DNA from: Candidatus Scalindua rubra
GTDB lineage: Bacteria; Planctomycetota; Brocadiia; Brocadiales; Scalinduaceae
DNA: 64,000 nt
Assembly: GCA_001723765.1 (NCBI GenBank)
Contig: MAYW01000004.1
Coordinates: 1-64,000, forward strand
Direction: 5' to 3'
The notes under the pieces were generated by a model that saw nothing but the letters and a program-made list of their open reading frames with translations, was not told where the DNA came from and did not search any database. This document shows, in pieces, positions 1 to 7,230 of this stretch; the stretch's first letter is position 1; the number at the start of each line of letters is the position of its first letter. The translations under genes were made by a program, and so were the position numbers.

Positions 1-199
1 CAAAAGGTATGAAGTAAATTCAAACGTAAAAGTTAAGAAGACCATTAAAAATTGGATTTATTAATCGAAGCAATGTTTAAATCAAAATGAATGCCTTGAA
101 AAGAGGAAAAATATCTAAAAAACAACTTGGGGTAAAAGATATTTAAAAAATAGGATTAGAAACTATGTTGAAGAATCAAACGTTCATTTAACGGGGTAA

Positions 200-437
200 A
201 AGCGTTATGAAGAGGAAATCGTAGCGGTCGGGAGTAGGTTTTTTGTAGAGGAGACGAAATTTAAATTGGGGGTAAAAGTGCGGGGTCGGCGCATAGAAGA
301 GCAGGACAGGCAATGTGTTCTGCATGAGGACGTAGGACGTAACACCTTACAATATCCATTTTGATCCCCAAAAGGAGCTTCTAAGGGCTGAAAACACCTA
401 TTATTGGGAGATAAGTGCCATTAAATCAATGTATTAG
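200..437 (+). pseudogene. Remnant of a REP-associated (IS200-like) transposase C-terminus
   Basis: From 200 one frame reads a basic segment with VGSRFFVEE, a KLG and a GRR, ending at a stop at 362-364. Around 345 the similarity moves to another frame, which reads YNIHFDP and then AENTYYWE to a stop at 435-437. As I recall, this order of motifs is typical of the tail of REP-associated tyrosine transposases. No start codon and no HUH catalytic domain are visible, and at least one frameshift breaks the reading. It is best read as a relic. Bases 1-199 and 438-681 show no gene that I can support. Confidence 0.4.
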
Positions 438-681
438 CTTGGTCCGACCCCCAAGTCCCCACCCAAGTCCCCAAGTCGCAAGTTTTACCCCCAAGTTTAG
501 TAATGTCAGCTTCCAACCGCATAATATCGAAACAGGATGCTGCTCCTGAAAAATAAAGATTTGCTGGCTAATATGAATTCGGCTTGTAGAAAATATGCAG
601 CCTGAAACCATAATATAAATAATACAGTTGAAAAGTATATTAAACTGTAATAAATTTGATTAAGAAAGGAGGTTGTTTTTA

Positions 682-966
682 ATGGATATTGTTACAAAAA
701 AGACAAAGCCTCATCCTTATATTTCTAAGGATAAGGACGTTTGTGGCAATAGAAGCATAGTAACGGGGACAAGGATACCGGTGTGGTCTATTATCAAGTG
801 GTATAAACTTGGTATGTCAGTTGAAGACATAATAAGAGATTTTTCCCAATTAACTCCTTCTCAAGTTCATGATGCATTTTCATATTATTATGATAATCAA
901 GCGGAAATAGAAAATGATATTATAGAAAACGAAGACGAGGCTCATCTTAGAGAATTGATTAAATGA
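682..966 (+). CDS. DUF433 family antitoxin
   Basis: A 94-residue protein of the DUF433 family, the usual partner of DUF5615 PIN-like toxins. The core reads GNRSIVTGTRIPVW followed by a helical segment (SVEDIIRDFSQLTPSQV) and a Tyr-rich helix, as in this small winged-helix-like fold. The start is set at ATG 682 because a strong Shine-Dalgarno (AAAGGAGG, 665-672) lies 9 bases upstream; an in-frame TTG at 673 would overlap it. The stop overlaps the next gene as ATGA, so the two are translationally coupled. It probably neutralises the downstream toxin and represses the operon; that role is inferred from the family. Confidence 0.85.
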   Translation: MDIVTKKTKPHPYISKDKDVCGNRSIVTGTRIPVWSIIKWYKLGMSVEDIIRDFSQLTPSQVHDAFSYYYDNQAEIENDIIENEDEAHLRELIK

Positions 967-1322
967 TAAGGCTATACCTTGATGAAGACGTTCCGGAAAC
1001 AATAGCAATGGCGTTACGATTAAGAGGTTATGATGTGATAACCGTCAAAGAAGCAAGTAAAAAAGGATTTACAGATCTTAAGCAAATTCAATATGCTGCT
1101 TCTGAGAAGAGGGTCCTCTTTACCCACAATATTGCTGATTTCTGTAAAATCCATTCTGATTGTGTTAACAAAGGCTATGAGCATAGTGGTATTATTGTTT
1201 CCAAACAACTTCCAATAGGAGTAATCGTCAAGGCATTGTTGAGATTGCTTTCAAGTGTAAATTATGGAAATATTAGAAACAATGTAATTTGGTTAAGTGA
1301 TTGGATTAAAAAGGAGGAATAG
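963..1322 (+). CDS. DUF5615 PIN-like toxin
   Basis: A 119-residue protein starting on the ATGA overlap with the DUF433 gene. The N-terminus reads LYLDEDVPETIAMALRLRG and is followed by VLFTHNIADF, the two acidic motifs (D-E-D and the later D) expected of the DUF5615 PIN-like fold, a presumed metal-dependent RNase. Length is normal for the family (about 110-125 residues) and no frame break is seen. With its neighbour it forms a complete two-gene toxin-antitoxin module. A second, more divergent copy of the same arrangement lies at 29647-30335. Confidence 0.85.
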   Translation: MIRLYLDEDVPETIAMALRLRGYDVITVKEASKKGFTDLKQIQYAASEKRVLFTHNIADFCKIHSDCVNKGYEHSGIIVSKQLPIGVIVKALLRLLSSVNYGNIRNNVIWLSDWIKKEE

Positions 1323-1375
1323 TCAGTATGTTTCCTTTTCCCCATTCTGATTTTTTAGCGAAGGACCAATGCCTG

Positions 1376-1488
1376 CCCCGTAAGGAGGTACGACTGTACT
1401 GGGGCCTGCCACGCGTGCCTTGTGGAATCAGTATATTCCATCAGGGTGAAATGCGATTTACCCCGTTGAACCAGTTATTCAACTGGGG
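1376..1488. repeat. Cluster of GC-rich hairpin repeats (CCCYGTGGAAT family)
   Basis: Two adjacent hairpins are visible. At 1418-1446 CCTTGTGGAAT pairs with ATTCCATCAGGG, and at 1461-1488 CCCCGTTGAA pairs with TTCAACTGGGG. The leading stretch 1380-1404 (TAAGGAGGTACGACTGTACT plus GGGG) recurs at 6280-6306 and 27723-27746. The reading frame across this block (1328-1516) is read as an accident of the repeat. Bases 1510-1761 show no gene; the phrase ACGGGCGCTGTCCCTATTTT at 1519-1538 recurs on the two flanks of the IS110 element. Confidence 0.7.
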
Positions 1489-1761
1489 AGCTTATTTAAC
1501 TGGGGCCAGTTTGTAAAACGGGCGCTGTCCCTATTTTCCTATTTTGTGAGACGAGTATCGAAACTGGACTCGCTAACATTTGAGTGCAAATTTTACCAAT
1601 GTTAAATATCGTACATCATAACCTGAATCAATTGTACATGTTTGTAATCTATTATTAAAGTAGTGGTAAAGTAACAGTATCTCCCTTACACATTCTGGTA
1701 ACCAATTTAAATATGATTAAATGCTTGTAGATGCGATTATATCTGGAATAAGCGGAGAAAG

Positions 1762-1995
1762 ATGGGAAAGATCAACTATCGTATAGGTAGATTAAGTGAG
1801 GAGGAGCAATTTAAATTAGACTTTACAGATGGTCTTTCACGCTCAGTTTATGAAAGGATTGAATTAGGATTTATAACAATGAAATTACCCGTGATTGATG
1901 ATGAGAGCTATCGGATATTTGATACCATGGAAGAATATCATAAGTGGGCAAATGAAAATATACCGAATTGGTTAGGTTATAATACACATGATTGA
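1762..1995 (+). CDS. Small hypothetical protein paired with a nucleotidyltransferase
   Basis: A 77-residue acidic protein that I cannot assign to a named family. It reads as a compact soluble protein: SEEEQFKLDF near residue 13, an ELGFITMKLPV strand in the middle, and an aromatic EEYHKWANENIP segment near the C-terminus. A Shine-Dalgarno-like GCGGAGAAAG precedes ATG 1762. Its 3' end overlaps the next gene by 8 bases, so the two are co-translated. Two-gene arrangements of a small protein plus a nucleotidyltransferase are often toxin-antitoxin-like, which is the most likely role here but only an inference. Confidence 0.6.
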   Translation: MGKINYRIGRLSEEEQFKLDFTDGLSRSVYERIELGFITMKLPVIDDESYRIFDTMEEYHKWANENIPNWLGYNTHD

Positions 1996-2446
1996 TAAAC
2001 TCATAAGTCTAACAGAAGTTTTCAATAAACGTAGTATAAAATACTTATTTATTGGGAAGGGTGCTGCGATTCTTTATGGTTATACTGGAACGACTCAAGA
2101 TATAGATATATTTCCCAAAAGATCAGAAGAAAATTGTAAGAATATTGTAGAGGCGTTAAAAGAACTTGGGTTCAACATGGACAAGGAACTTGAAGGAGCA
2201 ATAGTTGCAGGAAAAGATTTTATCCAAATCAGGGGTGGGCCATTTCCAATTGATATAATATTTGCGCCTGATGGAATAGAATCATTTAGTGAAGCGGAAA
2301 AACACAAGACACTTATCGGTGATAGATTTCCTTGTGCATCAATTGAAGATATCATTGAGAGCAAAAAGGCGGCTAAAAGACAAAGAGACATGGAAGAACT
2401 GCCACGACTGCAAGCATTTAGGGATGAGTTAAGAAAGAGGAAATAA
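1988..2446 (+). CDS. Nucleotidyltransferase (AbiEii/DUF6036-like)
   Basis: A 152-residue member of the small DNA polymerase beta-type nucleotidyltransferases. It shows FIGKGAAILYGYTGTTQDIDIF near residues 22-44: the Gly-rich helix start and the catalytic D-x-D (DID). A further acidic strand reads PIDIIFAP. The C-terminal ASIEDIIESKKAAKRQRDMEEL helix is typical of DUF6036/AbiEii-type proteins that follow or precede a small partner. It overlaps the upstream 77-residue gene by 8 bases. The probable role is the NTP-transferring half of a toxin-antitoxin or abortive-infection pair. Bases 2447-2730 contain no convincing gene. Confidence 0.7.
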   Translation: MIDKLISLTEVFNKRSIKYLFIGKGAAILYGYTGTTQDIDIFPKRSEENCKNIVEALKELGFNMDKELEGAIVAGKDFIQIRGGPFPIDIIFAPDGIESFSEAEKHKTLIGDRFPCASIEDIIESKKAAKRQRDMEELPRLQAFRDELRKRK

Positions 2447-2755
2447 GTCATAAAATTATATATAGCAGGAATTCCATTGTTGATTTTAATCAAATTCTTA
2501 AAACAATAAATATCAATAGGACTAACTGTTTCAATGAAGGACAACCTATAGATTGGAGAACACAGATGAAGATATTTGAACTATACGATGGTTACAAGAA
2601 GATTGTTTGCAATTGATGAAGGTGATACACATTAGTGGAAGGGAAAGCGAAAAGGAATAAGAAAAGTAGCCTGTCCCCTTTTCTTTGTTCCAAAACGTTA
2701 AACAAACCAAAGAACTAAAACGGGCGCTGTTAGAATGTATAAGTATGTAGCATAA

Positions 2756-2851
2756 GGAAGCCTCCTGTGGTATATGAATTAATATAATTTAATTTGTTGG
2801 GCTGAGCACAGAGCTCACCCAAAATCATACACCACATTAAGGAGGGCTTCC
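2756..2851 (+). promoter_or_regulatory. Nested hairpin covering the transposase ribosome-binding site
   Basis: An outer arm at 2756-2777 (GGAAGCCTCCTGTGG then TATATGA) is complementary, with a small bulge, to 2825-2851, which contains the Shine-Dalgarno AAGGAGG of the transposase. An inner stem pairs TTGGGCTGAGC (2797-2807) with GCTCACCCAA (2813-2822) around a 5-base loop. In a transcript starting upstream, the CCTCCT of the left arm would pair with the ribosome-binding site and hold transposase translation down. The pairing is directly visible; the regulatory effect is inferred. Confidence 0.55.
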
Positions 2852-2853
2852 AA

Positions 2854-3882
2854 ATGAAAGTATATTATATTGGAATGGATGTACACAAGAAGAATATTAG
2901 TTATTGTATCAAGACAAAAAGTGGCGAGATAGTATCTAAGGGCAATATAGCATCAAACCGTGCATCTTTAAGGCGATGGGTTAGGGGGCTTCCCAAGCGT
3001 TGGATAGGAGCTATGGAGGCAACACTTTTTTCAGGATGGATTTATGATTATCTAAAGCCCTACGCATTGGAGTTAAAGGTAGCTAATCCACAGATGCTTA
3101 AAGCTATTATAGCGTCTAAGAAGAAGAATGATAGAGTAGATGCACAAAAGATTGCAGATCTTTTACGTTGTAATCTTTTACCGGAATGCTATATGGCACC
3201 AGAGAAGATTCGAGAGTTGCGACGGGTATTGCGTTACCGCAATCTCATGGTTCGTGAAGCAGTAAGGATGAATAATAAGATGTCCGGGTTGTTTATGGAG
3301 GTTGGTGCAGTATACAGTAAGAAAAGGTTACACGGCAAGAAATACTTTTCAGACTTACTGGAGAGGGTTGAGGATGTACCTGATTCAGTGATAGATTTGT
3401 TGCGTTTATCTAGGGCTAGTTACGAGATGTTTAACAGGGTACAAAAGAAACTGATGGATGCCCTTAATCATGAACCTTTGATTGCAGATCGTGTAAAACG
3501 GCTTATGACAATAGACGGGGTTGGGGAGGTTACAGCACTTACCTGGGTGCTCGAGGTAGGTGATCCTATGAGGTTTGGTGCTACAGGCCAGGCAATCAGT
3601 TATTGTGGGTTATGCAGCGCTCAAAGAGAATCGGCAGGCAAGAATCATCGTGGCCCTATATCCAAACAACGTAACAAACATTTACAAACTGTTCTGATCG
3701 AGGCGGCCAAGCTTGCCCCTCACTGGAATGCACAACTTGCTAAGGTTCATGAACGTGAGGTAAAAAAAGGCAACTGTAATAGAGCCACGCTTGCAGTGGC
3801 AAGAAAGCTTGTTTCTTACATGCTTGCAGTAGACAAACGTGGAACTGAATTTGTACAGGCAGCAGAAGCAAAGGCAGCCTGA
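2854..3882 (+). CDS. IS110-family transposase (DEDD recombinase)
   Basis: A 342-residue, apparently intact recombinase. The N-terminal RuvC-like DEDD domain shows D9 in GMDVHKK, E55 in GAMEAT, and D93/D96 in KKNDRVDAQK. The C-terminal transposase_20 domain begins near MTIDGVGEVTALTWVLEVGD and contains the conserved RESAGKNHRGPI segment with the family's conserved serine. The ribosome-binding site GGAGG (2841-2845) is 8 bases from ATG 2854. Length and the long non-coding stretch downstream fit the IS1111 subgroup better than IS110 proper. The family performs RNA-guided excision and insertion through a circular intermediate. Confidence 0.93.
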   Translation: MKVYYIGMDVHKKNISYCIKTKSGEIVSKGNIASNRASLRRWVRGLPKRWIGAMEATLFSGWIYDYLKPYALELKVANPQMLKAIIASKKKNDRVDAQKIADLLRCNLLPECYMAPEKIRELRRVLRYRNLMVREAVRMNNKMSGLFMEVGAVYSKKRLHGKKYFSDLLERVEDVPDSVIDLLRLSRASYEMFNRVQKKLMDALNHEPLIADRVKRLMTIDGVGEVTALTWVLEVGDPMRFGATGQAISYCGLCSAQRESAGKNHRGPISKQRNKHLQTVLIEAAKLAPHWNAQLAKVHEREVKKGNCNRATLAVARKLVSYMLAVDKRGTEFVQAAEAKAA

Positions 3883-3946
3883 TCTATTCAGTGGGACATA
3901 GCGTTGCATTTGTTGAGAATTTTCCCGCCGGGTTTCACTTAATAGG

Positions 3947-4121
3947 GTCTTTGTAATCTGACTTTAAGAGTCATTGAGACAACGCTGTCGCTGTTTTGAA
4001 ACCGGTGGGTTTGACCCAAACTCAATCTTCTGTAAGGACTTCAAGAAGGGTGATACCTTAAAGAAATCGTATCACCTGGTCCAAGACAGCAAATGGATGT
4101 CTGGTCACAAATGACTGTTGA
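3947..4121 (+). ncRNA. Candidate IS110/IS1111 guide (bridge/seek) RNA region
   Basis: After the transposase stop, the non-coding part of the element holds a row of short hairpins. GTCT/AGAC at 3947-3980 encloses GACT/AGTC at 3960-3972. GGTGATAC pairs with GTATCACC at 4049-4076. AGACA pairs with TGTCT near 4084-4101, and GGTCA with TGACC near 4103-4121. IS1111-type elements are known to encode their guide RNA downstream of the recombinase. The position and dense pairing fit that, but the guide loops were not matched base by base to a target, so this is a candidate only. Confidence 0.3.
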
Positions 4122-4460
4122 CCCATTGACTTGATTAAAAAGATTTAAAAACGATGCAACGGAACAAAAGATACCATCGGAGTAATTCTTAATTCGAGGG
4201 TAAACGGGAAATCTCCATTTTCCCCTTGACATTACTTATCATGGATGTCCCTATTTGTTCCCCAACAAAGAGATGAAAACTGAAAATGATTGATGAAATC
4301 TAAAAAGCCATAATAATACTCAATGGCTACATAAAATATCTAAAGAATAGAAAGAAAGACGTATAACAGTTCTCATAATTTAACTAATCAACCATTTAAC
4401 CATTTGACGAATAACTAAAAATAATAAATCTGTCCCCTTTCTTCGCGACATACAGAAGGC

Positions 4461-4961
4461 ATGTCCAATGAAGGGATTCCTAATCAATGTCTTTATGTAG
4501 ATCTGAAGACATGGTTACCAGAGCAACTTTATTTTACTGATTCTGTATCAATGGCTCATTCCATAGAAAACAGATTACCTTTTCTAGATCATGAACTGGC
4601 TGAATTTGCATTTTCAATTCCTTTTGATATTAAAATGAAAGGTATTAAGTTGAAACATCTACTTAGGTCTGCAGTTGCTCCTATTCTTCCGCAAGAAATA
4701 TTAAAGCAGAAAAAACTTGGTGCGGGATCACCTTTTCCTGTATGGGTTATCAATGAGGCAGAAGTGAAAGAAATGGTGATGGATACTCTCTCAGCAAACA
4801 ACCTGAAGCAAAACGGTTTTTTTAACACTTCTTTTGTATCCAAGCTGATTGAAGATCATCTCAACCTTAAAACTAATAACGGTTATAAGCTGTGGAGTTT
4901 ATTAGCTTTTACAAAATGGCATGAACTATATATCCAGAATAGCCCGGTATTGAGTAATTGA
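4461..4961 (+). pseudogene. C-terminal fragment of an asparagine synthase (AsnB-like)
   Basis: The 166 residues match only the last quarter of glutamine-hydrolysing asparagine synthases: YVDLKTWLPEQLYFTDSVSM, then ENRLPFLDHELAEFAFSIPF, the GIKLKHLLRSA segment and a KLGAGSPFPVW stretch. Full-length enzymes have about 600 residues with an N-terminal glutaminase domain and an SGGxDS ATP-binding loop; both are missing here. The fragment lies about 200 bases beyond the inferred right end of the IS110 element, so deletion or insertion may have removed the rest. A full-length relative is encoded at 17916-19769. Expression and function are unlikely. Confidence 0.8.
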
Positions 4962-5157
4962 TAGTAGGAAATAGATAATAGATAGTGGATAGCAGATAGT
5001 AGATGGATAAAGAAGGATACCAGCCCGACATCGTTCTGGCGGGTAAGAAGCTGAAGATTTGGCAGTTATCAGTTGAAAAAATGCATTCAACAGATATCTT
5101 AAAGAAATAGACATTTATTTTTTGAATCTAATAACTAACATCTATCATCAGTTATCC
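4958..5157. mobile_element. Internally deleted four-helix-bundle cassette (MITE-like)
   Basis: A GATAGTAGATA-type repeat (4967-5006) is followed by a 35-codon mini-ORF (5003-5110). This fuses the first residues of the four-helix-bundle protein at 21036 (KKLKIWQLS) directly to its last residues (VEKMHSTDILKK). Complementary CTATCATC-type repeats follow at about 5124-5157. The intact gene at 21036-21431 has the same ends and flanks, so this copy looks like an in-frame internal deletion of a close relative. It also carries a short insertion (5019-5042) absent from that copy. It separates the asparagine-synthase fragment from the AbrB-like gene. Confidence 0.65.
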
Positions 5158-5196
5158 TGGTAAAAAAATTATGTGGATGTAGGAGGTACTGTTATT

Positions 5197-5751
5197 ATGA
5201 AAAGAGTTGCAGAATATAAAGGAGTTGTTCTGAATGATGGACACCTTTCTTTGCCTAAAGAAATAAAACATTGTTTAGGTATTCAACCTAAAGAATCCTT
5301 AATGATTAAGATATCAATGGAATCTGGTGCAGAACCAGAGGCATATGTAAAGGTTTATCCGGATATGATAAGTTTTGAAACATTAAAAGAAAATTTAATT
5401 GATATACTTTGTCAGTTCAGTGAAGATTTAAAGGCTAATGAGATAACAGTTCGTTATGAAGTGACAGGAAAAATTGGAGAGCTAGCAATTGAAAAAAGGA
5501 AATTCAGGGGAGTTTTAGAGGATATTAAGGAAATCTTATACAACGAAAGTGTCATTATTGAGATAGGAGAAAATACCATTTATTCTAATGGGGGTGGGTG
5601 TATTCTTTTAGAATTGACATCTAACAGGGTTGTACGTAAGAGGCAGATTGTAAAGAATTTTATGGAGATTGTTGGATTTAAGGTTAATGTTAAAACGGAC
5701 AACTTTACTGCATGGGTCAAAGATGGGAAATTGAGGGTGTTAAAAGAATGA
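5197..5751 (+). CDS. AbrB/MazE-like N-terminus protein of unknown function
   Basis: A 184-residue protein whose first about 45 residues (VVLNDGHLSLPKEIKHCLGI) resemble the swapped-hairpin DNA-binding domain of AbrB/VapB antitoxins. The same motif occurs in the relic at 27288-27547 (YLNDGHLSIPKEI). The remaining about 135 residues are mixed alpha/beta with no family I recognise. The start is ATG 5197 because AGGAGG (5181-5186) is 10 bases upstream; an in-frame GTG at 5173 would lie before the ribosome-binding site. It ends with an ATGA overlap into the next small gene, suggesting an operon of 5197-6170. DNA binding is inferred from the N-terminus only. Confidence 0.6.
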   Translation: MKRVAEYKGVVLNDGHLSLPKEIKHCLGIQPKESLMIKISMESGAEPEAYVKVYPDMISFETLKENLIDILCQFSEDLKANEITVRYEVTGKIGELAIEKRKFRGVLEDIKEILYNESVIIEIGENTIYSNGGGCILLELTSNRVVRKRQIVKNFMEIVGFKVNVKTDNFTAWVKDGKLRVLKE

Positions 5752-5969
5752 AGAAATTAGTCAAGGATACTATCGGCCATTTTAGGGTATTGGTGGAACA
5801 TAGTCTGAGGGAATATGAACCATCTCCAGGTCACATTCTAAAAAGGATGATAAAACCTTTGTGTAGAGATATTTCCAGGCTTAAGGCCAATGGCACCAAG
5901 AACGATGCATGGGAGGTGGTTGAGGGTTTTAGTCAAGTATGTAAATGTATTAAAGGGAAAACGTTATAA
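5748..5969 (+). CDS. Small hypothetical protein (73 aa)
   Basis: Starts on the ATGA overlap with the AbrB-like gene. It is a basic, mostly helical protein of 73 residues (VKDTIGHFRVLVEHSLREYEP near the start, CRDISRLKANGT in the middle, VCKCIKGK at the end) with three cysteines. I recognise no family. The tight coupling to the upstream gene and the short gap (6 bases) to the DUF2442 gene suggest co-expression as a three-gene unit, possibly toxin-antitoxin-like. Confidence 0.5.
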   Translation: MKKLVKDTIGHFRVLVEHSLREYEPSPGHILKRMIKPLCRDISRLKANGTKNDAWEVVEGFSQVCKCIKGKTL

Positions 5970-6170
<201 letters not shown>

Positions 6171-6177
6171 ATTAAGC

Positions 6178-6330
6178 TGTACCTTTCTTTGTGTTCTTCG
6201 TGTCTCCGTGTTTGAATTAACTCAAGCACATGTAGCATTGGGCTGTATCTTCCTTCGTGTTCTTCGCCTGCCCCACCTGCCCCGTAAGGAGGAAGACTGT
6301 ACTGGGGTGAAATTCGCAGATATTTAACTG
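6178..6330. repeat. Remnants of dispersed repeats
   Basis: Bases 6178-6215 contain CTTTGTGTTCTTCGTGTCTC, a sequence of the type that flanks GxxExxY-like cassettes (compare 31999-32011 and 32426-32438). Bases 6268-6306 contain the GCCCCGTAAGGAGG to GACTGTACTGGGG unit that also occurs at 1375-1404 and 27723-27746. No gene is present; an apparent reading frame at 6145-6327 is made of these repeats. Confidence 0.55.
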
Positions 6331-6608
6331 GAGGGTTTCTTAGTTCCTAATTAGTTGATTCGATAATTTGGACTGAAGAGTATGATTCATTGATTAGCTT
6401 ATACAATTTGAATGAAAATCAGAAAGAAAGTAGGAAAAAGATGGGAAGCAATAAGGCAGAATTAAGAACGTTTGAAGATCTTGAGTGTTGGAAAGTGTGT
6501 AGAGAGTTGAGAAGATTCGCGGCAATGATTGTCAAACAACTCCCAAGGGAAGAGGACTTTCGTTTGAAGGATCAAATTCTTCGTGCTGCCAGGAACGCAA
6601 CAGCAAAC

Positions 6609-6901
6609 CCTGTGAAGTAGGAACTTATGTATTATGTTTATGTTTTAAGGAATTGCAAAGATGGGAGGTTTTATACCGGTTATACTGCAGATCTCAAAAG
6701 GCGCGTAGCAGAACACAAATCAGGTATTTTAAAGTCAACAAGTTTTCGCTTACCTGTGGAATTGGTATATTATGAATCTTCCCTCAACATAAAGGATGCC
6801 ATGAGGCGAGAGAAATACTTGAAGGCTACATGGGGGAAGCGGTATATTAGAAACAGAATAAAGGAATATCTTAGAGATATCAAGAATATTACTTAACAGG
6901 G
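6609..6901 (+). mobile_element. GIY-YIG insertion unit inside the four-helix-bundle gene
   Basis: This 293-base stretch splits the conserved AN-(I)-AEGYG motif of the host gene. It is almost entirely the 270-base GIY-YIG ORF. CCCTGT at 6608-6613 and ACAGGG at 6896-6901 form a short inverted repeat at its edges. There is too little non-coding sequence for a group I intron, so this is an ORF-sized insertion. Position and host-gene continuity are seen directly; mobility is inferred. Confidence 0.6.
6627..6896 (+). CDS. Small GIY-YIG nuclease family protein
   Basis: An 89-residue single-domain GIY-YIG protein. The GIY-equivalent reads YYVYVLR (residues 2-8) and the YIG-equivalent FYTGYT (15-20). 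The catalytic arginine lies in DLKRRVAEH (22-30), and the metal-binding glutamate is probably E62 in MRREKYLK. A basic C-terminus (KRYIRNRIKEYL) follows. The length matches the abundant stand-alone group often annotated UPF0213-like. It has no DNA-binding module of the kind seen in large homing endonucleases. It lies wholly inside a split four-helix-bundle gene, which suggests it moved there as a unit. Confidence 0.88.
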   Translation: MYYVYVLRNCKDGRFYTGYTADLKRRVAEHKSGILKSTSFRLPVELVYYESSLNIKDAMRREKYLKATWGKRYIRNRIKEYLRDIKNIT

Positions 6902-7230
6902 GCCGAAGGTTATGGTCGTTTTCACTACCAGGAAAATATACAATATTGTCGAAGTGCAAGAGGATCGGTTTACGAGGTATTAGATCACTTTATAACGGGG
7001 AATGACGAGGAACTTCTTACTGCTGAAATGTTAACAGAGTGCAGATCCAAAGTTGAAAAGTCAATTTCTCTTCTCAACGGTTATATCCGATATTTGGCGT
7101 CAAAAAAGCAGTTAGAATAAGTACATGTTCCTTGAAAATATGGACATAGTTTTATATGCTTTTCCAAATTTACGAATTAACTAATTAACGAATTAACGGT
7201 TACTTTCGTGGACAAATGCCTGCCACGCTT

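Larger units (their letters stand above)
2731..4247 (+). mobile_element. IS110-family insertion sequence (ends inferred)
   Basis: The left flank (2718-2730) ends ACGGGCGCTGT and the sequence resuming at 4246 reads TGTCCCTATTTGTTCC. Joined at the shared TGT they recreate the phrase present intact at 1519-1538 (ACGGGCGCTGTCCCTATTTT). This suggests an element of about 1.5 kb whose ends lie near 2731 and 4247, a normal size for IS110-family elements, which lack conventional terminal inverted repeats. It contains one recombinase gene, a long hairpin over its start and about 360 bases of structured non-coding DNA after it. The ends are an inference from one in-window empty-site-like sequence. Confidence 0.5.
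6441..7120 (+). pseudogene. Four-helix-bundle (23S rRNA-IVP-type) gene interrupted by a GIY-YIG unit
   Basis: The first part (6441-6608) encodes a typical PF05635 N-terminus (LRTFEDLECWKVCRELRRFA, then RLKDQILRAARNATAN). The reading resumes in frame at 6902 with AEGYGRFHYQENIQYCRSAR and runs to the stop at 7118-7120. Joined, the two parts would make about 128 residues with only one residue (the expected Ile of NATANIAEGYGR) unaccounted for, a normal length. The 293 bases at 6609-6901 introduce a stop after three codons. An AGGAAAAAG precedes ATG 6441. Family members occur in 23S rRNA intervening sequences and as free genes; their function is not firmly known. Confidence 0.85.
6340..7196. mobile_element. 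Four-helix-bundle cassette bounded by inverted AT-rich repeats
   Basis: The left end (6340-6371) contains CTAATTAGTTGATTCGATAA and TTTGG. Its reverse complement matches the right end (7164-7196, CCAAATTTACGAATTAACTA and ATTAACG) at most positions over about 30 bases. Between them lies a single four-helix-bundle gene, itself interrupted by a GIY-YIG unit. The inverted repeats differ in sequence from those of the four-helix-bundle cassette at 20939-21503. Confidence 0.6.

Noticed and set aside
426-611. Minus-strand reading frame
   Set aside because: Gly/Trp-rich low-complexity translation from a CCCCAAGTCCCC repeat, with no ribosome-binding site and no family match.
1328-1516. Plus-strand frame after the DUF5615 gene
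   Set aside because: It is built from the GC-rich hairpin repeats at 1376-1488; similar sequence recurs without a conserved frame.
2095-2544. 149-codon minus-strand frame
   Set aside because: Lies antisense to the clear nucleotidyltransferase gene and has a composition typical of a reverse-strand shadow.
4041-4232. Minus-strand frame after the transposase
   Set aside because: Overlaps the structured non-coding end of the IS110 element; no protein features.
6609-6901. Group I intron or intein carrying a GIY-YIG endonuclease
   Set aside because: Only about 20 non-coding bases remain outside the ORF, too few for a catalytic intron, and stops in frame with the host exclude an intein.
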